NCBI RefSeq assembly: GCF_019112545.1
Contig: NW_025064899.1
Coordinates: forward strand, 450,795 to 509,328
Length of the DNA stretch: 58,534 bases
Source: Guyanagaster necrorhizus
Taxonomy: Eukaryota > Basidiomycota > Agaricomycetes > Agaricales > Physalacriaceae
Direction of reading: 5' to 3'
Of this stretch, positions 50,501-58,534 are shown piece by piece. The stretch's first letter is position 1. Each line of letters begins with the position of its first letter. The notes beneath the pieces are model-generated. The model had not been told where the DNA came from. It made no database searches and worked only from the letters and a program-made list of their open reading frames with translations. Made by a program: the position numbers and the translations under genes.

Positions 50501-50888
50501 AGATGCATCAGTGGTATCATCAGTGATATTGGTGTTCTTCTTGTTCTATTAGAAGAAGTTCCAAATCTGTGATCTCAGGGGTAGCTTCCAGTATAGTTCC
50601 TTGTGTGGGCTTATTGGTAACTTGGACAGGTTTGAGAGAGAGCTCATAGAGGGAGAGGACAGGTGTGACATTTTGAGTTTAATGGTAAGTTATTCAGAGA
50701 GCCTGGTAATATCTGATTACCCAGGCAGTGATAGACTGGTTTTCTTGGCAAAGATATATAATAACAAAAAGCCCAAGCAGGATGCCAACAATAGTGCTCA
50801 AGAGCTTGACAAAGTTAGATATGATGTTGCAGGTTGATAATATTCAGTTTTCTTCACCTCTAGTGTGTATAAGGAAAGGAAAGCAGGA
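47510..50888 (-). pseudogene. Element G gag
   Basis: On the minus strand, the N-terminal module at about 50860-50680 has the span LLSTIVGILLGLFVIIYLC followed by QSITAWVIRYYQ. Acidic Ser-rich sequence follows (about 50560-49500). The conserved unknown domain is at about 49430-49290 (ERKYLVATDTEKIDILQYT). The capsid is at about 48860-48290, the knuckle with several lost residues at about 48080-48120 and the linker at 47510-47800. It is more divergent than the other gags but keeps the same layout. Confidence 0.75.
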
Positions 50889-50902
50889 AGCTTCAAGCTA
50901 AC
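50889..50902 (-). promoter_or_regulatory. Self-complementary primer-binding site of element G
   Basis: Plus-strand agcttcaagcta (50889-50900) is the exact reverse complement of 51064-51075 in the adjoining LTR. Confidence 0.7.
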
Positions 50903-51352
50903 TGTTAGATCTAACTGGCACATGATCTGAACATGTGATAAACTAGTGTTATATCATCTTTGTACAGTCATGCTAGAGTCTACTCCAAGTGTTCTGATAG
51001 GTAATAGTGCTTTAAGGCCAGAGACAAGCTAGGATTAAGAGAAGATAGTGTGAGATAAACTTATAGCTTGAAGCTGAACTACTACAGTAAGAGCTATCCT
51101 ACCTATATACTATTCTGCTTATAATAAATATATCTACTATCTATTGTGTTGTTCTGTTCTATGATACTGATGCTGCCTGGTTGTCAGAGGTGAGACAATA
51201 GGAAATTGTCTGTGGGCAAGGTGACCAAGTACAATAGTGCCCTGTCTGTTGTGATTATCTAATCTTTCCACACCCTTCAAGAAAGCACTCAAGATAAGAT
51301 AGACACTCTGATAAGATAAGAAAAGAAAAAGATATAGAGAAAATCATAACAT
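50903..51352 (-). repeat. Right (5') LTR of element G
   Basis: Partner of 2389-2837. It starts TGTTAGATC and ends ATCATAACA, followed by the duplication tggag (51353-51357). Confidence 0.92.
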
Positions 51353-51357
51353 GGAGA

Positions 51358-52000
51358 GGAAGTGCATGCATTGTGATCTCAATCTCAATGTCTTTCATAT
51401 CAGATTCATCCCCATCTGAGCTAGTGGAATCATTCAGCATTGTCTTCATTTCCAGAATGAAAAGCAAGAACTGATGCATTGTCTTCTTCAATGACAACTG
51501 TATATGATGGCTGGTTTGGTTTTGATAGTACATAGTTATGGAAAGACTAAGTGGAGGCAGCATGAGGGACATCAGAAGATAAGGGGTTTCCATCAAAATA
51601 GCTATAGCAGACATTGGCAGACAATGGAACATTAGTCAGATTGTAGACAAGCAGCATAGTGAAGAATTCATCATCATTTGGTGCCAGGACATCAAAGATG
51701 GTCTTTCATATATAGAATCATTATCCTAGCATGCCTTAGTGAGCTTTCTAAGTAATCAGAGGTGAAACATACCTACATTTTTCTTCCTTCTCTTTTTCTG
51801 GGAAAACAATTGCTTTATTGTCTGCTTGACTCCAGATTTTAGGGCTGCTACAGCTTTTTCAACATTTGATATTCATTTAAGGATGTATTTCAGCTTTTGG
51901 GCCATACTTGAGAAGCCAGGCAATGCATCTCAACATGTATATTGATGTAAAAATCAGTGTGGAAACTCTAGACCTGTTAATTACTCTGTTTGCATGAAGT
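51358..52000 (-). pseudogene. Upstream part of the split transposase gene, probable
   Basis: This minus-strand sequence is contiguous with 2383 when element G is removed. It reads in fragments such as NVEKAVAALKSGVKQTIKQ (about 51860-51800), DVLAPNDDEFFTMLLVYNLT (about 51690-51635) and PSYTVVIEEDNASVLAFHSG (about 51510-51450). The frames are broken and change. The fragments have the hydrophilic look of a real decayed coding region but no domain I can name. The link to the transposase rests only on contiguity across the G insertion; it could also be a neighbouring gene. Confidence 0.4.
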
Positions 52001-52167
52001 TGCAGGCCAAATTCTTACTGGGACCAAAGTTCTGAGCTTTTAATGCACAATTTGTATTTTTATGTTGCAGATATCTATACAAGAAAGAAAGATATTTAAC
52101 TTTTTCTTTGAGAGTCAACTAATTTGGTCATGTCACAAAAGATCATGTGACATTGGCAGACAATGGA
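51611..52167. repeat. 18-bp direct repeats about 540 bp apart
   Basis: The sequence acattggcagacaatgga occurs at 51611-51628 and again at 52150-52167. Each copy contains the imperfect palindrome CATTG-GCAGA-CAATG. This could be a duplicated segment end, a terminal repeat or chance preservation of a small duplication. No element structure was recognised between them. Confidence 0.5.
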
Positions 52168-52189
52168 TGTCATCTACCTTAGTAAGCCA

Positions 52190-52800
52190 TAGAGTTCTCA
52201 CCTTGGCTGTGAAAACCTTGCTTCCCTCTCATTCATCATAATTGATCCAAAGTGCACATAGTACCACTTACTAGAATCTTTCTCATCCACTTGATAGATG
52301 TAGAAGCCAACCACTTTATAGGAGGTATCAACACAAAGGCCAACTCCTGCACCACTATTGAGATTTATTGGTTGAATAGCAGGGCTATTGATGACTGCTT
52401 CCTTGAGCACATCCATAGCTTCCTTCTGCTGTTCTTCCTACTCAAAAGGTACATTTAGTCTTGTCAATTTAACTAGTGGTTCTGAAAATTTGGAATAGTC
52501 CTTAATGAACTTCCAACAGACACCACACATCCCTAGGAAAGCTCATACATCTGACAGATGTTTACAAGACCCTCACTGACTTATGACTCCCACTCTATCA
52601 GACTCAATTTTCCTCCCTTCATAAGCACACAAATGACCAACCACAGTCATTTCCTCTACACACAAGTATGTCTTTGGTCCTGAGAAGGTCTCTCCACAGT
52701 GCTTCATCCTTTGTACCACATGATCCATGTTTTGTATATGTTTCCATACAAGATATGTCTCTCCACATCATGAACTTGTACCTTGACATTCTAAGGTCAA
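52190..52800 (-). pseudogene. Fragment of a different Ty3/gypsy element: RT and RNase H
   Basis: Minus-strand blocks in order are KHCGETFSGPKTYLC and VEEMTVVGHLCAYEGRK (about 52690-52600), AFLGMCGVCWKFIKDYSKF (about 52550-52490), then a 72-codon frame at 52198-52416 with AVINSPAIQPIN, CVDTSYKVVGFYIYQ and RFGSI-like FGSIMMNEREARFSQP. This is the end of the RT palm and thumb followed by the RNase H start, of a gypsy lineage distinct from A-H. LTRs and flanking domains were not found. It is a relic. Confidence 0.75.
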
Positions 52801-53490
52801 AACCAATGTTTCCAATGTTTCATCTGATGGCTCAACCCCAAGGGCTAAACAGAAGATGAGTAAAGCTCTCTTGGGATGTAAGATTCATACTCCTAATGAA
52901 AAATTGTGACAGTGATGCTCAGATACTATTTTAACATCTAAAACCCATACTGGAGCTGCTGTATGAGACTTAAATCCAGGAGATGAAAGTTCTTCAAGCA
53001 ATTCTCAGGATTCAACTCCAGATTGTCTGGATCTGAGCCCTGACTCTTCTAATCACTATTCTAAGCCTTTCAAGCCACTTTGACCCAGTTTGAACCATCA
53101 AGAACATGGTAATACCCCTCCTGTACCATCCTCTCAACCATCAGCTGGAACAGTGAATTCTCAGCTAAATGACTACAACCTTCACAAACCTGCACCTTAT
53201 TTGGAATCTGTATTGACTCATAATCAGAGTTGTCAACAAAGACATGCCCCCACTTCATCTCCAGCTTGAGAATATATTCCTGCTCATCTTCAACAACCTC
53301 AGTCACATTCAAGCAATCATGTTAGTCCAATTGTTGTGGATAGCCATAATCCATCTCAGAATACTGGACCCAATGATCCTCCTCTTCCACCACCTCCAGG
53401 AGGTTCTGAATGTCATCATCTCGATGCTATTCTCCAGGTTTCTCCATTGAGAGGCTTCCGATAATCATGTGGTGCAATGTCTATTATGGT
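52801..53490. other. Decayed sequence with open frames on both strands
   Basis: On the minus strand an 80-codon frame (53070-53312) reads as an acidic protein with SDYESIQIPNKVQV and MVQEGYYHVLDGSNWVKVA. On the plus strand a Pro/Ser/Gln-rich frame of about 125 codons (about 53085-53462) ends with NDPPLPPPPGGSECHHLDA. Only one is likely to be the real coding strand and I cannot decide. CpG is still rare here; the boundary to normal DNA follows at about 53.46 kb. Confidence 0.4.
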
Positions 53491-53509
53491 AGAGCCAACA
53501 ATCACCTAA

Positions 53510-54714
53510 ACTAGCTATCTTCACCATAGGCAAGAAGCGCAAACTCTCCGGGCTCTGCGGTGCCGAACTTTCGATTGCTTATGGCTCTCTCATTGACCTT
53601 CGGAAAACATTCCGGTACGAGGTTGTAGAGGAGCAGACCATTTGAGGAACAGTTGGACAAGCTGCTGTCTCTGATGGAAGCCAGGCTAGAAGGTCTGAAG
53701 GAGTGTGTATCTATGTGACCGAATTCCCTCCTTCTCACCTTTTACAGTCATTTAGCTTCGTGAATGTCACCCTAGACATTTTGGGGGTTATCTGTGTATC
53801 AAGCAGGCTTCAAACCTTCAACTCAAAAATGATCATGCAGCGCGCAGAGAAGACCAGACATTTTGGACAAGATCAGCTCTGGTCGTCGGACAACCTTCAT
53901 CGGCATTTGAATGGGTTAGAAATGCTCGTTCCACAAACGATGTGTAAGAAACCCTTTTACTTGACTGATCTCCTTACGTCTTCTTAGTCCGAGGCAAACG
54001 CCCGCTCATGGATCGACGTTTTTTTCTTCTGTACATCTGCTATGGTACCAACAGGCATGCGCATGGTGCTGAACATGGAACACACTATCCCAGCGGGTAC
54101 TCCACCCAACGACTTGTACGACGCTGGCGGGACAGATAGACTATTCTGCTGTCGTAGCAGAAGAAAAGGTTGCCGGTAAGTGAATGGCTGGCTGGTTAGC
54201 TTGGATCGGTAGACTCATCTATGACTAAAGCTGCTATTCTGGACGATCCGTTGATGGCAACCATCCGTCGAGTTTTGCCGACTGGTTTCTTTGTGACCGC
54301 AGCCAAGCCTGGTGACCTCAGGGGTCATGTAGCGCAAGCAGTTGCTGAGATGTATGGATGCGCGAAGTTATTGAAGTATGTCCTGCGTCTTCTATTGTAC
54401 TCACCACTCATTTTCTTTAGGAAAGAGTTTTTGCGTGGCGCTTTGACGAACGGGCACCATTAGATCTTCCTCATACTCCATTTCAATTCTGATGGTATTG
54501 GAGGGACATTTAAGCGATCCGTCACAGTAAATCTTCCAGTCAGAGGCCTTCTTGGTGGCGCTCAAGAGTCGCGAAGCCTATGGCGGCTTGATCACAGGTA
54601 TTCTATCTTTCTGGGTGGGTTGATTGATCCCTCTCATATATGGGACAGATCGAGCGTAGCTTCGACGACTTGGGACAGGATGACTGGTTCGAACTAGTAC
54701 CAGAACCCCAATGA
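53510..54714 (+). pseudogene. Broken gene of an unknown Agaricomycete family
   Basis: Plus-strand pieces read as one protein with introns. They are GKKRKLSGLCGAELSIAYGS and DLRKTFRYEVVEEQ (about 53530-53630), then LDKLLSLMEARLEGLKECV after an apparent 16-bp insertion. A piece with GTPPNDLYDAGGTDRLFCC follows at about 54050-54168. An intron at 54169-54212 leads to AILDDPLMATIRR...GDLRGHVAQAVAEMYGCAK, and another at 54376-54420 to FLRGALTNGHH, then a TAG and IFLILHFNSDGIGGTFKRSV. After a frameshift, GGLITGILSFW, an intron at 54615-54648 and IERSFDDLGQDDWFELVPE end at TGA 54712-54714. From memory this resembles a family of uncharacterised proteins common in Agaricomycetes. The frameshifts and the stop argue for a pseudogene. 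No function is assigned. Confidence 0.5.
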
Positions 54715-54779
54715 GTGAAGTCTGGGGAGTGAGTTGTGCGTTCAAGGGACTACCTAATAGATTACAGTATGTAAGCATA

Positions 54780-55120
54780 AATGAGCAAGAATGTGACCAC
54801 GAAGAAACGCGTAACAACAGCACGCTCACTAAGTAAGCGAGAAAACGAACCAAAGCACAATCTAGACAGATACAACGACGCCGTATGTTGATAAATCTGG
54901 ATAAAGCCAGACACGCAGCAATCCACCTCGGTGGAGACCTACCAACTGACAAACTTTTGTGGAAGGGCACCTACCATAAAGACTATACCAGATCGACCAG
55001 GAACTTCCTATCGATGACGATGCACGATGCTTACAAAGTCGGTTCCCGATGGGAGGACAAGCCAGGATACGAACAACGGGGAAAATGCGCAAGATGCACA
55101 TCCTCTTCGAGTAATATTAA
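54780..55120 (+). pseudogene. LINE (Tad1-like) ORF2 C-terminal fragment
   Basis: A plus-strand frame starting near 54840 reads KARHAAIHLGGDLPTDKLLW, KGTYHKDYTRSTRNFLSMTM, HDAYKVGSRWEDKPGYEQRG and ends in KCARC. This W-x-x-x-x-H-K-D ... F-L-x-M-x-x-H-x-A-Y-x-x-G-x-x-W ... R-x-x-C-x-x-C pattern is the C-terminal part, after RNase H, of fungal Tad1-type non-LTR retrotransposons. The second half of the zinc motif is not seen, and no poly-A tail was located. It is probably a 5'-truncated copy, placed tail to tail with the polygalacturonase gene. Confidence 0.55.
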
Positions 55121-55243
55121 TTGTTTCCGAGTAATAGGGATGCATAGACATGCTATGACACATTTCAATTGACAAAATACTGAATGGATCCTAAATTCCT
55201 CACCCTAATACGATCCACCGGAGATCTAATGTTAGCGTTAGTA

Positions 55244-57108
55244 TTAAGAAGAGGCGAGAACAAAAAACCGTACAGTGGCATCATTACTGGAAACATTTCC
55301 TTCCGAACCACCAGTTATCGTCAACTCGGCGAAATCCCAGGTTCTATCGCGTCATATCATCAACACTCCTGCGAGAAGGCGGCACAAACACAAAGCTCAC
55401 CCAGAGCAGGCACCACAGTCGACGACCAATCGTTCAGCGTCGTCTCCAACCCTGCAGATAAGAAGAAACACATGAACACAAGACCGAAGGAATCCACAGC
55501 ACGAGACTCACGCGATAGTAGTAGCGCTTCCAGTAAAGTTAATATCCCTATCAATGACATCAAACATGGTCTCAGATTCCTTGAATGAAGCTGACTCACG
55601 AAATGGGTCCGCCAGTTCCGGGAGTACCATCATTAGCGGGGTACGACTGGGTAATCAGAACACCGTACTCGTCGATGCCGCTAAGCGTGTTACTTTAAAA
55701 ACCAGGTTTTAGCTTTCCACAAAGTCGTGAGAGATTGAGCAGTCCTCACCCAGAGTACGTGACACCGGACACCGAGGCATCTGTGGCCGTGGCATCAACC
55801 TTGATTCTGCACATAGCAAGTGTCACTCAGGAATCGGGTACAACTGACAACGAAAGGCCTTACCTGAATCCGTACATAGAGTCGGTAACGGTGTTTCCAG
55901 AGATAGTAACGTCGGAGACGGTCGCATCACTGGCAATAGAACCGATGGAGATACCATGCCCCCCAGAGCACTTGTTATTCTCAAACCTAATGGACGCAAT
56001 GAGAAACCAGTTTGACAGATGGAATGACGTAGCGTACACGATAGTCGAGCCTGAGTTAATAGCAATACAATCGTCCTGGTTCTTCACGACCGAATTTTTG
56101 ATAGTCACGTCGTCCGCGGAAACATCGAAACCCTGCAGACCATCGGTTTTTTTTTCCGCACCAAGATCATTACCTCTACTCACATCGGTGTTGTGACCGA
56201 GGTCATCGGTATCACCGGCACTGTTGTCGACCTAGAAAGCACTTGTAAGCCTGATAGGGCGCACACAAGAAATATTAGACGTACAGTAATACTGTCAAAG
56301 ACGAGACCGTCACTGTTGCCGATGGAAATAGCCTGCGCGGGGGTATTCAAGACCTATTGTTCCCCGTTCAGCGGCATTCTGGAGGAAAGAGCGACTGGCT
56401 CACAGTGAAATCGGAGTATGTGCCGGAGCCTTTGAATCTAATGAAAGCATCAGACCACGAGCGCCTCGATAAAACGAAAAGAACCTACTTCAAGAGGGGA
56501 TGAGGCTTGTCGACACCACCGTCTGTGCCTTCACCATCCCAATAATCAGCGCCATTTCCCTGCGAGATGGGGTTAACTACCACAGGGCAAGAAATGAGTT
56601 GACGCTGATCACATCAAATGTATATCCAGCGCCATTGAAAGTGATGTCGTCACCGTCGATGGTAAATAACGGGCCATCACCTGGTAATAAATTCAATAAG
56701 GACCTAACCAAAATGATTACTGCAGAAGATACGCACTGGTGGTTTTGGCGAAGGTGATATCGCCAGCCATGGTGATAGTTGCACCCGACATCGGCTAGTG
56801 TTGTGTATAAAATGACACATGTGTTAAAGGTAAAATCAGCCACGTACGGAGAGGCTCAAGGTACCTAGGAAGTATAGTCGTTAGCAAGGTCCTTCATAGA
56901 AGGGAGACATATACATACTTCCGCTAGCTACGGTGAAGGCCTCAATAGTGACAGTCGAACAGGTGGAGATGGACGACGCCGTGGAAACAGAAGAGATAGT
57001 ACAGCTGGTGCGCTCCTCCAGCTCCCTAGTCGGAATAGCCGACACAAGCGCGAGCATGGCGGCAGCAAAGACGAATTGGTAGAAGGCGTGCCCGAACATC
57101 TTGTGCAA
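55244..57108 (-). CDS. Endopolygalacturonase (GH28), 15 exons
   Basis: Secreted pectin-degrading enzyme that hydrolyses internal alpha-1,4-galacturonosyl bonds of polygalacturonan. The proposed exons on the minus strand are 57108-56919, 56864-56848, 56794-56737, 56680-56613, 56559-56489, 56437-56404, 56353-56285, 56231-56184, 56132-56038, 55986-55864, 55806-55750, 55680-55600, 55547-55512, 55451-55401 and 55343-55244. This gives 365 aa with every intron GT-AG, 50-69 bp. Residues 1-24 form a signal peptide ([13 protein letters not shown]) followed by a short propeptide TRELEER. All four GH28 signatures are present: NTD 183-185, DD 205-206, GHG 226-228 and RIK 258-260. The cysteines expected for disulfides are present. 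No stop or frameshift is seen, and the length is typical. The exon ends are my reading of phase and motif continuity; the last exon's C-terminal tail is the least certain part. Confidence 0.93.
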
Positions 57109-57164
57109 GATATAAAGGAGGGAAAGCAGACAACGAATGCTGCTTTGACCTCGACATGTACAGG

Positions 57165-57172
57165 CTTATATA
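57165..57172 (-). promoter_or_regulatory. TATA box of the polygalacturonase gene
   Basis: Minus-strand TATATAAG lies 57 bp upstream of the start codon. A short leader with a pyrimidine-rich stretch (CTTTCCCTCC) lies between them. Confidence 0.6.
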
Positions 57173-57199
57173 CCGGCGAGAGGGACTGTGCTGGATTAA

Positions 57200-58534
57200 C
57201 CACGGAGGAAAACGGCAGTACAAATTCTAAGAGGAACGTGTGAGTTGTTTCAGTGCTAAAAAAAGGAGTAACGTAGAAACCATATTGACCCGGACTTAAT
57301 AACTATTCAGAGCGGGAACCTCTTGATTACTCGCCAAAAATCCGTGTCGAGTGTCTAGAAGGTGATGTGGTCGTCGCCTGATGAATCTTTCGCCTATGCG
57401 TTCCTGATGACTCAAAGGTACAGGAAGGCATGCAAAAGTCCCTCCTGCGTAAGGTCCATAGCTTTGGCCGATACTCTAACTGTATGTTCAGTCGCTCTTG
57501 GATGGAGCATCTCCATCTTGTCTGTGAGTTTTCTCTTCCGGGTCGTCCCGATAATTAAAGGACGTGCTTTCTCTGTTAGAGAACGGCGGCAACTATTGCA
57601 TCTAGATTTGAGCACGTCCTATATTTATCGTGGTACGAAACCGTTTGCTCCGACAAATGACCGATACTTGGGAGGGCCGGGGATATCGGTCACTGCAACA
57701 TTGAGATGACGCGTCATGCTGGGCCAAATGAGATCTATGATTATCAGTCACTGAAGACTACGTCGCGTAGTATAAATAGAACCTACCGACTATCAGATGG
57801 CCGCCAGCTGCTCTCCATAAAGAATGGCAGGACCAGCTGCGCAGCGCGATCTTACATAACGAGAAGCAGGGAGGGATGTAGAAGCCGGATAAAGGTCGCC
57901 AGACTCTGCCAACGGCGCGTGGGGACCTTGTGGCAGGGTCAGCTGGAAAGTGCTGTAAATGGAGAATTGACTCTACCACAGTTACGTTCCTCTTCAGAGA
58001 AACATTCCCCAAGTATTACAGCGGTCGCCAGCAATAGCAATGAACCATTTTTTGGACAGACGGGGTCGAACCATTCCTCATCTTCACCAGCTAGTCCCTT
58101 TGCCAGGCCTCCAACCAACGTGGACCAAATGTGGGTGACAAACTTCTTGAATGCAACCGAAATGTGTACGGAACGATATGGCGGTAATGATATTGTATGC
58201 GTACGTATGGTTCCGGCAAGTACAAAGAGAGCCTGTAATGCCTGTCTCGTATAATGTTCGATACATTTAGGATATTGCTCACGGTTCGAGGTGAGCCTGT
58301 GACTGAGGCATCGATGGAGCTCGTAACTCGTGGTAGCGATGATTTGCAGCGAGGAAATGTCGCCCCCAGTATCCTACAGGGTCAATGAGTGCCAAAATAG
58401 CGACAGACTTTCAAAACGCGCACCCTCCAATCCGTCTCTGCATCCAAACCGGATCTTATACCAACACAGAGGAAAGGTCTGCGGCGTATCCTCATGGGTT
58501 CCCTACAGCGATGAGAGGTGGGCCGTCCGCTATC
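57200..58534. other. Upstream region with no recognised gene
   Basis: The composition is that of normal CpG-containing host DNA. Open frames of 115 codons (57362-57709, plus) and 182 codons (57706-58254, plus) exist, but they show no domain, no intron structure and no codon pattern like the polygalacturonase. A TATAAATA at 57769-57776 on the plus strand could belong to a gene reading to the right. The far end may be the beginning of a gene that continues outside the window. Confidence 0.4.

Larger units (their letters stand above)
2389..51352 (-). mobile_element. Element G: Ty3/gypsy chromovirus, outermost of the nest
   Basis: The element is bounded by two similar LTRs of about 450 bp (2389-2837 and 50903-51352) and by a 5-bp target duplication tggag (2384-2388 and 51353-51357). 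It reads on the minus strand. Its own sequence is in three blocks: 2838-4259 (chromodomain and integrase), 38033-40059 (RNase H, RT, protease) and 47505-50902 (gag). The gaps are filled by the B/D tandem and by element H, each with its own target duplication. CpG is nearly absent and all frames are broken, so it is the oldest LTR element here. Its total length without inserts is about 7.7 kb. Confidence 0.9.

Noticed and set aside
51740..51780. Possible very short intron (GTATGT...TTAG) in the minus-strand sequence upstream of the G insertion
   Set aside because: About 25 bp is too short for a spliceosomal intron of this fungus, where introns in the real gene are 50-69 bp. The surrounding frame is too decayed to judge.
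57706..58254. 182-codon plus-strand open frame in host DNA
   Set aside because: It has no recognisable domain and Ser/Arg-rich composition typical of random frames. There is no intron structure, unlike the neighbouring real gene, and a competing frame of similar length overlaps its start.
1..58534. CRISPR arrays, prokaryotic operons, rRNA genes or complete tRNA genes
   Set aside because: None was seen. The repeats present are LTRs and short direct repeats within LTRs, and the gene structure is eukaryotic.

Overview
The window looks like a chromosome segment of a mushroom-forming fungus (Basidiomycota, Agaricomycetes). The evidence is a secreted polygalacturonase gene with fourteen introns of 50-69 bp, degenerate relatives of gene and transposase families I know from Agaricomycetes, and a thick pile of Ty3/gypsy chromoviruses. 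No genus can be named from the sequence.

About 51 kb (roughly 1 to 53,460) is old mobile DNA that has lost almost all CpG. The base is a decayed IS630/Tc1-like transposase gene (minus strand). Element G (2389-51352, TSD tggag) split it, leaving one part at about 515-2388 and an upstream part after 51353. G itself was hit twice. A tandem three-LTR structure B/D lies at 4260-38032 (TSD gcaat). Element H lies at 40060-47504, on the plus strand (TSD tgtac). B/D was hit by element A (9365-17409, TSD attgt), by element E (27298-35628, TSD ggttc) and by a non-coding insertion F (5021-6807, TSD acagtg) that carries tRNA-like T-arms. Every element has the order gag, protease, reverse transcriptase, RNase H, integrase, chromodomain. 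All are broken by stops. E is the least decayed.

Two features shared by the retroelements stand out. First, none has a tRNA-type primer-binding site. The 12-14 bases just inside the 5' LTR are instead complementary to a site inside the LTR, placed where transcription should start, which is the arrangement of Tf1-type self-priming. Second, gag starts with a conserved membrane-spanning segment, followed by a long acidic stretch and a second conserved unknown domain, before the ordinary capsid and CCHC knuckle.

From about 53.5 kb the base composition changes abruptly to CpG-containing host DNA. It holds a broken gene of an unknown family (53,510-54,714, plus), a LINE tail (about 54,780-55,120, plus), an apparently intact 15-exon GH28 endopolygalacturonase (55,244-57,108, minus) with a TATA box, and about 1.3 kb in which I recognise no gene.
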